Source: Bacteroidales bacterium Bact_23 (GTDB lineage Bacteria > Bacteroidota > Bacteroidia > Bacteroidales > Lentimicrobiaceae). From it: DNA of 6,488 nt. Location: assembly GCA_001603685.1 (NCBI GenBank), contig LUZO01000014.1, positions 1 through 6,488 of the forward strand. The letters run 5' to 3'. The position numbers were made by a program, and so were the translations under genes. The notes beneath the pieces are model-generated. The model ran no database searches, was not told the DNA's origin, and saw nothing but the letters and a program-made list of their open reading frames with translations. Of this stretch, positions 1 through 5,590 are shown one piece after another. The stretch's first letter is position 1, and each line of letters starts with the position of its first letter.

Positions 1-189
1 GCTTTTTATATCCCATCGTTGAAATTTCAGGGCGCTAAAATACAAAAAAAAGTGTACAATACTCTTTTTAATCTATTTTTTAATCCTTCTGTTTTGTTTA
101 TTCCTGTTGAAATCAGCAAATTGGCAATTTAGAATGTTTCTAAAATTACAAATATGCCTCAAATAATCACTATTCAGGCGGATTTTTGT
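1..189. other. A/T-rich intergenic region, no gene recognised
   Basis: This stretch lies downstream of ansA and contains no convincing coding frame. It is rich in A and T runs. It holds a 13-base perfect inverted repeat (AAATTG-G-CAATTT, 118-130) and an imperfect hairpin near the ansA stop, listed separately. I searched both strands for the Bacteroidetes -7 element TAnnTTTG and found only one-mismatch candidates without a properly spaced -33 element. Whether it contains the promoter of a gene beyond the left edge cannot be decided from the window. Confidence 0.6.
156..179 (-). terminator. possible weak hairpin terminator after ansA
   Basis: Read on the minus strand, just past the ansA stop codon, GCCT and AGGC form an outer stem. 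AATA and TATT form an inner stem, separated from the outer one by a small internal loop, with a 5-base apical loop. The following minus-strand sequence is U-rich but has no uninterrupted U run. It could be a poor intrinsic terminator or simply a chance A/T-rich inverted repeat. Confidence 0.25.
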
Positions 190-1215
190 TCAGGAAACCG
201 TCAGTTCGCCCCGTAAAGGGGTCTGAAGCATCCGGGTAAGTTCTTTCCCGGAATATCCCTCACCCAGCAGATACATCATTTTTGCCACCGCCGATTCGGT
301 GGTGATGTCATATCCTCCGACAACACCTATGCTGCTCAGTTCCACACTGGTTTCATATTTGCCCATCTCAACCGAGCCTCCCTTGCACTGGGTTACATTG
401 AAAATGGTGATTCCGCTGACAATCCCTTCATGCAGCGTTTTCAGAAACCAGGCGTCGGTTGGTGCGTTGCCGGCGCCATAGGTTTCGAGTATCAGCGCCT
501 TTAAACCCGGAATATTGATGATGCTTCTGACCACATTCTCGGTGATCCCCGGGAAAAGCTTCAGAATGGCGATATTCGGATCGAGGTTGAAATGGACTTT
601 CAGCTTTTTGAAGTTGGGCTTGAAGATATACTCCGTGTTGTATTTTATGTGCACCCCCATCTGAGCCAGCAACGGATAGTTACCGCTGAGAAAGGCGTTG
701 AAGTTTTCGGCATTGAACTTATTGGTGCGGTTGCCGCGCATCAGCTGATTTTCAAAACAGATGGTAACTTCTGGTACAACGGGGGTATCATCAATCCTGG
801 CGGAGGCAATTTCAATGGCATTGATAAAATTCTCCCGGCCATCGGTTCTCACCATCCCCATCGGAAGCTGCGCCCCGGTAAATACTACCGGCTTGTTCAG
901 ATTCTCAAGCATAAAACTGAGCATTGAAGCGGTGTGCGCCATGGTATCGGTTCCGTGAAGAATGACGAAACCGTCGTATTTTTCGTAATTCTCTTCAATT
1001 ACCCTGGCCAGTTTAATCCAGAATGGAGGATTCATGTTGGATGAATCAATCAGCGGCTCGAAGCAGTAGGAATCAATTCTGCAGTTGAAATTCTGAAGCG
1101 CCGGAATGTGCTGATACAGGGCTTCGATATTGAAAGGAGTCAGGGCGCCCGTGTTGGGATCCTGTATCATACCTATGGTTCCGCCGGTATAAATGATCAG
1201 AATGTTCGATTCCAT
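190..1215 (-). CDS. ansA: type I (cytoplasmic) L-asparaginase
   Basis: This enzyme hydrolyses L-asparagine to L-aspartate and ammonia. The 341-residue protein has the full asparaginase layout and is close to the roughly 340 residues usual for AnsA. The N-terminal TGGTIG motif (residues 10-15) supplies the nucleophilic threonine T13. HGTDTM (87-92) supplies T89 and D90. The GNRTNK segment (161-166) supplies the catalytic lysine K166. There is no signal peptide, which favours the cytoplasmic AnsA type over the periplasmic AnsB type. QC at 276-277 matches the position of the cysteine implicated in allosteric asparagine binding in E. coli AnsA. The residue before K166 is Asn, where I recall Thr in E. 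coli. The ATG at 1213-1215 puts the TGGT motif at the expected distance from the N-terminus. The gene lies 163 bases downstream of tatD on the same strand, but a consensus promoter in the gap suggests independent transcription. Confidence 0.95.
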   Translation of the reverse strand: MESNILIIYTGGTIGMIQDPNTGALTPFNIEALYQHIPALQNFNCRIDSYCFEPLIDSSNMNPPFWIKLARVIEENYEKYDGFVILHGTDTMAHTASMLSFMLENLNKPVVFTGAQLPMGMVRTDGRENFINAIEIASARIDDTPVVPEVTICFENQLMRGNRTNKFNAENFNAFLSGNYPLLAQMGVHIKYNTEYIFKPNFKKLKVHFNLDPNIAILKLFPGITENVVRSIINIPGLKALILETYGAGNAPTDAWFLKTLHEGIVSGITIFNVTQCKGGSVEMGKYETSVELSSIGVVGGYDITTESAVAKMMYLLGEGYSGKELTRMLQTPLRGELTVS

Positions 1216-1247
1216 ATTTTTCAGAAAGTTATCGGATTCAGAAAGGG

Positions 1248-1280
1248 CAAAGTTAAGGAGAACTATTTGTTTATCCCAAA
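1248..1280 (-). promoter_or_regulatory. Bacteroidetes-type promoter of ansA
   Basis: On the minus strand, TTTG (1277-1280) is followed after 21 bases by TAACTTTG (1248-1255). This matches the Bacteroidetes consensus TTTG-N19-21-TAnnTTTG exactly. The -7 element ends 32 bases before the ansA ATG, giving a predicted leader of about 25-28 bases. No Shine-Dalgarno sequence is visible before the start, and the leader's end is A-rich, as is common in this phylum. Confidence 0.8.
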
Positions 1281-1378
1281 CTAATCAGCGGAGGTATTCT
1301 GGTTTCGGCATAACCTGGTGTATGTTGGACTGTCCGCCGTTTTTACCACGGTTTACATGCCGCCGGCGTTCATTTGAG

Positions 1379-2167
1379 CTACTGTTTCCGCACTTCATCC
1401 TGCAATCCGAAAAGCCTGATGGCGTTTTCGGTTGTGGCCTTTGCAACCTCTTCCACCCCGATGTTTTTGATTTCGGCGACCTTTTCGGCTACCAGCGGAA
1501 TGTAGGAAGGCTCGTTCCGCTTGCCGCGATATGGCACCGGCGCCAGAAAAGGGGCATCGGTTTCAAGAACCAGATGTTTCAGGTCCACATGTTTCAGGGT
1601 CTCCTGCATCCGGTTGTTCTTAAAGGTGATTACCCCGCCCAGCCCCAGGCTGAAACCCAGTCCGGTGGCCTGTCTTGCCTGTTCGGTGCTGCCCGAAAAG
1701 CAGTGAAAGATGCCCCGCAGGTCAGGCTTGTTCACATCTTTCAGAATTCTTATTACCTCGTTGTACGAATCCCTGATGTGGACAATCAGCGGCATATCGT
1801 AAGCCAGCGCCAGTTCGATCTGATGCCTGAAAACATACTCCTGCTCCTTGAAGAAGGTTTTATCCCAGTAGAGGTCGATGCCGCATTCGCCTATACCGAA
1901 GAATTTCCGTTTTTGCAGCCAGGATTCGACCAGCGCCAGCTCTTCGCGGTAGTTTTCCTTTACCGAGGTGGGGTGAAGTCCCATCATGGGGAAGCAGTTT
2001 CCGGGGAATTCGTCCGAAAGGGTGAGCATGTCATCAACCGAAGTGCTGTCGATATTAGGCAGCAGCATATACCTGACGCCGTTTTGTTTTGCACGCTCAA
2101 CCGCCTCGCTGCGGTCGCTGTCGAATTCGTCAAGATAAATATGGGTGTGGGTGTCAATGAAAATCAT
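1379..2167 (-). CDS. tatD: TatD-family metal-dependent hydrolase (putative DNase)
   Basis: TatD proteins are TIM-barrel metallo-hydrolases of the amidohydrolase superfamily. Characterised members act as Mg-dependent 3'-5' exonucleases or DNases in the cytoplasm, but the substrate here is unproven. The 262-residue length is typical. The metal-ligand series is complete: the HxH motif (H7, H9), E94 in GECGID, H130 in IVHIRD, H155 in HCFSGS and D204 in ETDAPFLAP. The C-terminal region with the NAIRLF segment also fits the family. The ATG is secure because H7 and H9 lie immediately after it and the next Met is at residue 34. A perfect -7 element ends only four bases before the ATG, so the mRNA may be leaderless. 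The gene is divergent from the GT9 gene and lies upstream of ansA on the same strand. It could be a paralogue such as YcfH or YjjV, which sequence alone does not separate well. Confidence 0.93.
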   Translation of the reverse strand: MIFIDTHTHIYLDEFDSDRSEAVERAKQNGVRYMLLPNIDSTSVDDMLTLSDEFPGNCFPMMGLHPTSVKENYREELALVESWLQKRKFFGIGECGIDLYWDKTFFKEQEYVFRHQIELALAYDMPLIVHIRDSYNEVIRILKDVNKPDLRGIFHCFSGSTEQARQATGLGFSLGLGGVITFKNNRMQETLKHVDLKHLVLETDAPFLAPVPYRGKRNEPSYIPLVAEKVAEIKNIGVEEVAKATTENAIRLFGLQDEVRKQ

Positions 2168-2171
2168 GATG

Positions 2172-2205
2172 CAAAGATAGTGATCTGAAAAAAACCGGAT
2201 ACAAT
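2172..2205 (-). promoter_or_regulatory. promoter of tatD, -7 element abutting the start codon
   Basis: On the minus strand TATCTTTG (2172-2179) matches TAnnTTTG exactly. Upstream, ATTG (2202-2205) is a partial -33 element; its TTG is 22 bases from the -7 element, slightly longer than the usual 19-21. Only four bases separate the -7 element from the tatD ATG, so transcription probably begins at or within a base or two of the start codon. Confidence 0.6.
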
Positions 2206-2225
2206 AGTTATCCCGGCAATTTCGT

Positions 2226-2233
2226 TAATTTTG
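2226..2233 (+). promoter_or_regulatory. -7 promoter element of the GT9 gene
   Basis: TAATTTTG matches the Bacteroidetes -7 consensus TAnnTTTG exactly and ends 19 bases before the ATG at 2253. No TTTG was found at the expected -33 distance, so only half of the promoter is supported. It sits in the 85-base divergent region shared with the tatD promoter. No Shine-Dalgarno sequence is visible in the short predicted leader. Confidence 0.55.
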
Positions 2234-2252
2234 CTTCCCAGACCTTTTACCG

Positions 2253-3257
2253 ATGCCTCAGAAAATACTGATTGTCCGTTTCAGCTCCATTGGCGACATT
2301 GTGCTCACCACACCGGTTGTCCGTTGTCTGCAGCAGCAGCTCGGCGGCGCTGAAATCCACTATCTTACCAAAGAGGCGTTTGCGCCCATCCTGAGGGCAA
2401 ATCCCCGCATCAGCAAGGTGATTACAATCCGCAAAACGGTATCGGAAGTGGTTTCGCAGCTCAGGGCGGAACGATACGACCATATTATTGACCTGCACAA
2501 CAACCTTCGGTCGTGGCAGGTGATTGCCATGCTGGGAGTGCCTTTCAGCAGGTTTACTAAACTCAACATCCGGAAGTGGCTGCTGGTGCGTTTTAAGCTG
2601 AATCTTATGCCGGATGTGCATATTGTGGACCGCTACATGAACACGGTGAAACACCTTGGCGTGAAAAACGACGGCGAAGGGCTGGAGTTTTACATTCCGC
2701 CTGAGGATGAGGTAAGCACCGGATCGCTGCCGGGGCCTTTTCGTGCAGGTTATATGGCGTTTGTTACCGGAGGCAGGCACAATACCAAGATTCTGCCTTC
2801 AGAAAAGATAATTGAAGTACTCCGAAAACTCCGCCTGCCGGTAATCCTGCTTGGCGGCCCCGAAGATTTTGAGCGGGCACAGGAGGTGGCTGCCGTTAGC
2901 GAGCTGAATGCCATGAATGCCTGCGGCAAGTTCAGCCTGATGCAATCGGCCTCACTGGTGAAACAGGCCAGGGTGGTAATTACCAACGACACCGGCCTGA
3001 TGCACATTGCCGCCGCTTTTCATAAACCCATTGTTTCGGTGTGGGGGAATACCGTTCCCGATTTCGGCATGTATCCTTATCTGAAGCCCGGTGAGCCTCA
3101 GTTTGTTGCCGAAGTGAAAGGCCTTAACTGCAGGCCGTGCAGCAAAATCGGCTTCGAAGAATGCCCGAAAGGACATTTCAAATGCATGCTGGAGCAGAAT
3201 ACCGGCGAGATTGCGGATTTTGCCAACCGGTTTGCAGCAGGGGAGGAGAACTCCTGA
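2253..3257 (+). CDS. GT9-family glycosyltransferase (heptosyltransferase-like)
   Basis: The 334-residue protein has the GT-B architecture of glycosyltransferase family 9, which includes the ADP-heptose:LPS heptosyltransferases WaaC, WaaF and WaaQ. The N-terminal motif RFSSIGDIVLTTP (residues 9-21) carries D15, equivalent to the conserved acidic residue of this family. The C-terminal half has LLGGPED (199-205) and the donor-site motif NDTGLMHIAAA (245-255), followed by PIVSVWGNT. A cysteine cluster (C293, C296, C304, C311) near the C-terminus may bind a metal or be structural. It probably adds a sugar to lipopolysaccharide core or another surface glycan at the cytoplasmic face of the inner membrane. 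There is no signal peptide. Heptose as the donor sugar is not established, since GT9 members in Bacteroidota may use other sugars, so no symbol is given. It runs opposite to both neighbours and is likely monocistronic. Confidence 0.9.
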   Translation: MPQKILIVRFSSIGDIVLTTPVVRCLQQQLGGAEIHYLTKEAFAPILRANPRISKVITIRKTVSEVVSQLRAERYDHIIDLHNNLRSWQVIAMLGVPFSRFTKLNIRKWLLVRFKLNLMPDVHIVDRYMNTVKHLGVKNDGEGLEFYIPPEDEVSTGSLPGPFRAGYMAFVTGGRHNTKILPSEKIIEVLRKLRLPVILLGGPEDFERAQEVAAVSELNAMNACGKFSLMQSASLVKQARVVITNDTGLMHIAAAFHKPIVSVWGNTVPDFGMYPYLKPGEPQFVAEVKGLNCRPCSKIGFEECPKGHFKCMLEQNTGEIADFANRFAAGEENS

Positions 3258-3259
3258 TT

Positions 3260-3871
3260 TTAAAGCCTTCTGGCGGTCGCCGATTTCAGGTCGTCAATCC
3301 ATTTGCTGTCGGTTTTCTGATTGATGTGGCTGCGGATGCCGGCAATCAGTCTTTCGGGATCATTGCTTACAACCAGATTGTTGCGGTGCTCCGGCCTGAC
3401 GAATTTCTGATTTACGGTGTAATCGAGGAAGCGGATCAGGTGGTCGTAATATCCTTCAACATTGAGCAATGCCAGCGGTTTGTTCATAATCCCGAGCTGG
3501 TTCCACGACATTACTTCGAAGATTTCATCCAGCGTACCCACACCGCCGGGCATGGCGATAAAGGCATCCGAGAGCCTGCCCATCATCTCTTTCCGTTCGC
3601 TCATGGTCTCCACCACATAAAATTCGGTCAGGTCGCGGTAGGCTACCTCCATCTCAATCAGGTTATGCGGCATAATGCCGGTTACCCGGCCTCCCGCCCC
3701 GAGGCACGAATCGGCAAGCACCCGCATCAGGCCGATGCTACTTCCGCCGTAAACCAGCCTGATCTCCTGTTCAGACAGCAGCCTGCCAAGTTCGCGGGCG
3801 GCATGGGTGTATTCGGGCAGGGCGCCCGGTGAAGAACCGCAAAAAACGCAGATGGATTTTATATCATTCAT
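3260..3871 (-). CDS. LOG/TIGR00730-family nucleotide phosphoribohydrolase
   Basis: This 203-residue Rossmann-like protein belongs to the LOG (lysine-decarboxylase-like, TIGR00730) family. Characterised members cleave the N-glycosidic bond of nucleoside 5'-monophosphates, including cytokinin ribotides in LOG proteins, to free base and ribose 5-phosphate. The older label lysine decarboxylase is a misannotation. Visible motifs are VFCGSSPG (9-16), YGGSSIGLM (41-49), the METMSERK-type segment with R93-K94, and PGGVGTLDE (108-116) with the catalytic glutamate at 115. Length is normal for the short group. The ATG at 3869-3871 places the first strand correctly. Its stop lies two bases from the stop of the convergent GT9 gene. 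No consensus promoter was found between it and the M64 gene 109 bases upstream on the same strand, so read-through from that gene is possible. The in vivo substrate is unknown. Confidence 0.9.
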   Translation of the reverse strand: MNDIKSICVFCGSSPGALPEYTHAARELGRLLSEQEIRLVYGGSSIGLMRVLADSCLGAGGRVTGIMPHNLIEMEVAYRDLTEFYVVETMSERKEMMGRLSDAFIAMPGGVGTLDEIFEVMSWNQLGIMNKPLALLNVEGYYDHLIRFLDYTVNQKFVRPEHRNNLVVSNDPERLIAGIRSHINQKTDSKWIDDLKSATARRL

Positions 3872-3912
3872 TACATATAAGGTAGTTAATGGAAAAATTT
3901 CTCCGGAAACCC

Positions 3913-3930
3913 GCTGAGGAAGTGCTCAGC
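3913..3930. repeat. small inverted repeat between the LOG and M64 genes
   Basis: GCTGAG (3913-3918) and CTCAGC (3925-3930) form a perfect 6-base-pair stem with a 6-base loop. Neither strand has a T run directly after it, so it does not look like an intrinsic terminator. It could be an operator-like dyad upstream of the LOG gene or a chance palindrome. Confidence 0.4.
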
Positions 3931-3956
3931 CGGAATTCAGGATACAATGATTAATG

Positions 3957-3980
3957 AACCAAAAAACCGGCGGTTTGGTT
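3957..3980 (-). terminator. putative intrinsic terminator of the M64 gene
   Basis: Immediately after the M64 stop codon, the minus strand reads AAACC-GCC-GGTTT and continues with further T residues. This gives a short stem followed by a U tract of six, three of them in the stem. Flanking AACC and GGTT could extend the pairing with a three-base bulge. The position directly after the stop supports a terminator, but the stem is short, so termination may be incomplete and allow expression of the downstream LOG gene. Confidence 0.4.
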
Positions 3981-5252
3981 TCAGTTACCAGTATAAAATC
4001 CGATCATATTTTTGATTGCCCGCTGGCAAACGGGGCAAAACTCCTTGTACGACACCGATTTCATCAGGCAGTCGTGAGCCGGACGATATACTCCCTTAGT
4101 CATATATCCTCCACCCTCGAAAACGCCAACCGGGTATTTGTCTTTTTGTTTTTCCGGGGTAGGAACCGGCGTTCCTTCCACGAGCATATCCTTCCATTTG
4201 GCATCGAAGTTAACCAAAGTGGTCAGGTTGGGTTCCCAGGGTTCTATGCTGAGGTTGTAGTAATCTTCATAAGCTACTTCCGAGCTGTAGTACTCATCGC
4301 CCAAACCGGCAAAGCTGTGACCGAACTCATGCACAAAAACGGGAAGCGCCATGGGATGGTCGCTGGTAAACAGGGCGTAATGGTTGTAAATGCCCCCGCC
4401 TCCGTAGGTTTGCGAGTTTGCAAGCACACAGATGAGGTCGTAAGGCACATTGGCTGCCAGGTCGCGCACGCTTTTCATGTCCGGGGTGGTCAGGTAGCGG
4501 TCGATGTTGAAGGTGTAAAACGCGCTGTTGACGATGGTCTTTTTCCAAATGCCCTTTCCGGGAACATCCACCCCGCTTTCGGCCGATGGCGCCTCGATTC
4601 CGTAAATGTTGATTTTGTCGCGGTACTCGTCGTATGGTTTGGTCTGCAGCAGATAACCAGCCATCCGTTTACAGTCTTCCCTGAATTTATCCATCTCGGC
4701 GGCGGTATATCCCTCGGGGATAAAAACCAGGTCGAGGCAATGCTCCGGGTCGCCGGCATCGTTTACCATAAAGTGGGGGAACTGAAGCCGGTTCTCCTTT
4801 TTGATGAAGTAGCTTTTCGGGTCGATCTTCAGGGTAAATTGTTTTTCCCAGTTTCCGTTTCTCGGACGTTTGTAGAAGTTAACGGTAGCGGGCTTTCTGG
4901 GGAATGGCATCACCACATTCTCCGGATAGGCACGGCTCAGCTCATGCGCTTCGGCAGTGGTCTGCCACTCGGCAAACAGGCTGGAGTAGCCTTTTGAAAA
5001 AATAAGTTCACCCGTGGCATCATCGGTAACCGTATATTTGAACTCGCCGTAATCGAAAGGCGAAACCAGGCTGGTCTTTGGCCCACCCCAGAAAGGCTCT
5101 TCAATCATCTCATCCAGGGCATAGACATCAGTAGTGGCGGTACCGGTATGGATATAGTCGATGCGCAGGGTCTTATTGTAAAAGTGCTTTTCGAACTGTG
5201 CGGATGCGCCGGCCGCAACCAGCGCCAGCAGAATGGTCAATGTTTTTCTCAT
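3981..5252 (-). CDS. secreted M64-family metallopeptidase
   Basis: From the preferred ATG at 5250-5252 the protein has 423 residues. Residues 1-18 are a classic Sec signal peptide (MRKT, hydrophobic core, ASA before Q19). There is no lipobox, so the product is released to the periplasm or exterior. The region to about residue 140 matches the N-terminal beta-rich domain usual in Bacteroidetes M64 proteins. The peptidase domain follows, with the zinc motif HEFGHSFAGLGDEY (308-321): H308 and H312 are ligands, E309 is the catalytic base, and D319 or E320 is the probable third ligand. CLM (395-397) may be the Met-turn, and FCPVC (C406, C409) is a C-terminal cysteine pair. The family archetype is an IgA peptidase of a gut Clostridium, but substrate specificity does not follow from family membership. 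A longer reading from TTG at 5279 is rejected because a perfect -7 element occupies that codon. No T9SS-type C-terminal domain is evident. Confidence 0.9.
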   Translation of the reverse strand: MRKTLTILLALVAAGASAQFEKHFYNKTLRIDYIHTGTATTDVYALDEMIEEPFWGGPKTSLVSPFDYGEFKYTVTDDATGELIFSKGYSSLFAEWQTTAEAHELSRAYPENVVMPFPRKPATVNFYKRPRNGNWEKQFTLKIDPKSYFIKKENRLQFPHFMVNDAGDPEHCLDLVFIPEGYTAAEMDKFREDCKRMAGYLLQTKPYDEYRDKINIYGIEAPSAESGVDVPGKGIWKKTIVNSAFYTFNIDRYLTTPDMKSVRDLAANVPYDLICVLANSQTYGGGGIYNHYALFTSDHPMALPVFVHEFGHSFAGLGDEYYSSEVAYEDYYNLSIEPWEPNLTTLVNFDAKWKDMLVEGTPVPTPEKQKDKYPVGVFEGGGYMTKGVYRPAHDCLMKSVSYKEFCPVCQRAIKNMIGFYTGN

Positions 5253-5276
5253 GGCAAAAACAGGGTAGTGAAGTGA

Positions 5277-5309
5277 CAAAAGTAAAGATTGTTGGGCAAA
5301 TTATACGAA
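5277..5309 (-). promoter_or_regulatory. promoter of the M64 peptidase gene
   Basis: On the minus strand TACTTTTG (5277-5284) matches TAnnTTTG exactly. TTCG (5306-5309), 21 bases upstream, is a 3-of-4 match to the -33 TTTG. The -7 element ends 24 bases before the ATG at 5252, giving a predicted leader of about 18-20 bases. It overlaps the upstream in-frame TTG codon at 5277-5279, which therefore would not be transcribed. Confidence 0.6.
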
Positions 5310-5336
5310 TTGTATTGAAAATTAGATGACAGGCCA

Positions 5337-5368
5337 TTTGGTTGTTTTTCAAAAAATGTTTATTTTTG
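5337..5368 (+). promoter_or_regulatory. Bacteroidetes-type promoter of tRNA-Arg
   Basis: TTTG (5337-5340), a 20-base spacer and TATTTTTG (5361-5368) match the full Bacteroidetes promoter consensus. The -7 element ends 13 bases before the mature tRNA 5' end, so the precursor should carry a 5' leader of only about 6-8 bases for RNase P to remove. No other RNA gene lies between the promoter and the tRNA, so the unit is monocistronic. Confidence 0.8.
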
Positions 5369-5381
5369 CAGCGGAATTTAT

Positions 5382-5453
5382 GGCCCTGTAGTTCAATGGA
5401 TAGAACGGAAGTTTCCTAAACTTTAAATATAGGTTCGATTCCTATCGGGGCTA
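5382..5453 (+). tRNA. tRNA-Arg (anticodon CCT/CCU)
   Basis: The 72 bases fold into a complete cloverleaf. The acceptor stem pairs GGCCCTG with CGGGGCT, and the discriminator base is A. The D stem is GTTC/GAAC with an 8-base loop containing GG followed by A20, an arginine identity element. The anticodon stem GAAGT/ACTTT holds the loop TTCCTAA, so the anticodon is CCU and the codon read is AGG. The variable loop is short (AAAT). The T arm is ATAGG-TTCGATT-CCTAT. CCA is not encoded and must be added by the CCA-adding enzyme. The acceptor stem has two wobble pairs, G1-U72 and U6-G67, and the first is unusual. A matching promoter upstream and terminator six bases downstream support a functional gene. 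In the GT9 gene of this window AGG is the most used arginine codon (6 of 20), so this tRNA is not serving a rare codon there. Confidence 0.95.
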
Positions 5454-5458
5454 CTCAG

Positions 5459-5487
5459 AAGGTCCGGCATTGCGCCGGGCCTTTTTT
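5459..5487 (+). terminator. intrinsic terminator of tRNA-Arg
   Basis: GGTCCGGC (5461-5468) pairs with GCCGGGCC (5474-5481) through eight base pairs, one of them a G-U wobble. The loop is five bases and a run of six T residues follows (5482-5487). AA at 5459-5460 can extend the stem with the first two T residues. The opposite strand lacks a U tract after the stem, so the terminator works rightward only, for the tRNA transcript. Confidence 0.88.
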
Positions 5488-5590
5488 GGTTTTATGCGAT
5501 TAAAAATCAATACATTAACCTGTACTGAATATTAAATAATTCTTTGCCGGCTACTAAAGGAATTCCCTGTTTCCTCCGCTGCGGATTACC

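Noticed and set aside
592..927. Plus-strand open frame of 111 codons within ansA
   Set aside because: It is fully antisense to catalytic regions of ansA and has no promoter or domain signal.
1216..1378. Riboswitch or small RNA in the tatD-ansA gap
   Set aside because: The gap contains the ansA promoter, and the predicted leader is only about 25-28 bases, too short for a riboswitch. No stable conserved fold was recognised in the rest.
1193..2188. Long plus-strand open frame of 331 codons opposite tatD and the ansA leader
   Set aside because: It covers a clearly real TatD gene on the other strand, runs through two promoters, and its translation shows no recognisable domain. It is a shadow created by the codon composition of tatD.
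3137..3832. Plus-strand open frame of 231 codons overlapping the GT9 end and the LOG gene
   Set aside because: It starts inside the GT9 gene in another frame and is antisense to all LOG motifs, so it is a compositional shadow.
3260..3871. Annotation of this gene as lysine decarboxylase
   Set aside because: The PGGxGTxxE motif defines the LOG/TIGR00730 family, for which the lysine decarboxylase label is a known historical error.
3913..3930. Intrinsic terminator between the M64 and LOG genes
   Set aside because: The stem is perfect, but neither strand has a U tract after it. The hairpin at 3957-3980 is a better terminator candidate for the M64 gene.
3954..4997. Plus-strand open frame of 347 codons opposite the M64 gene
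   Set aside because: It is antisense to the conserved zinc-peptidase domain and its translation has no recognisable family features or promoter. The M64 reading explains the sequence.
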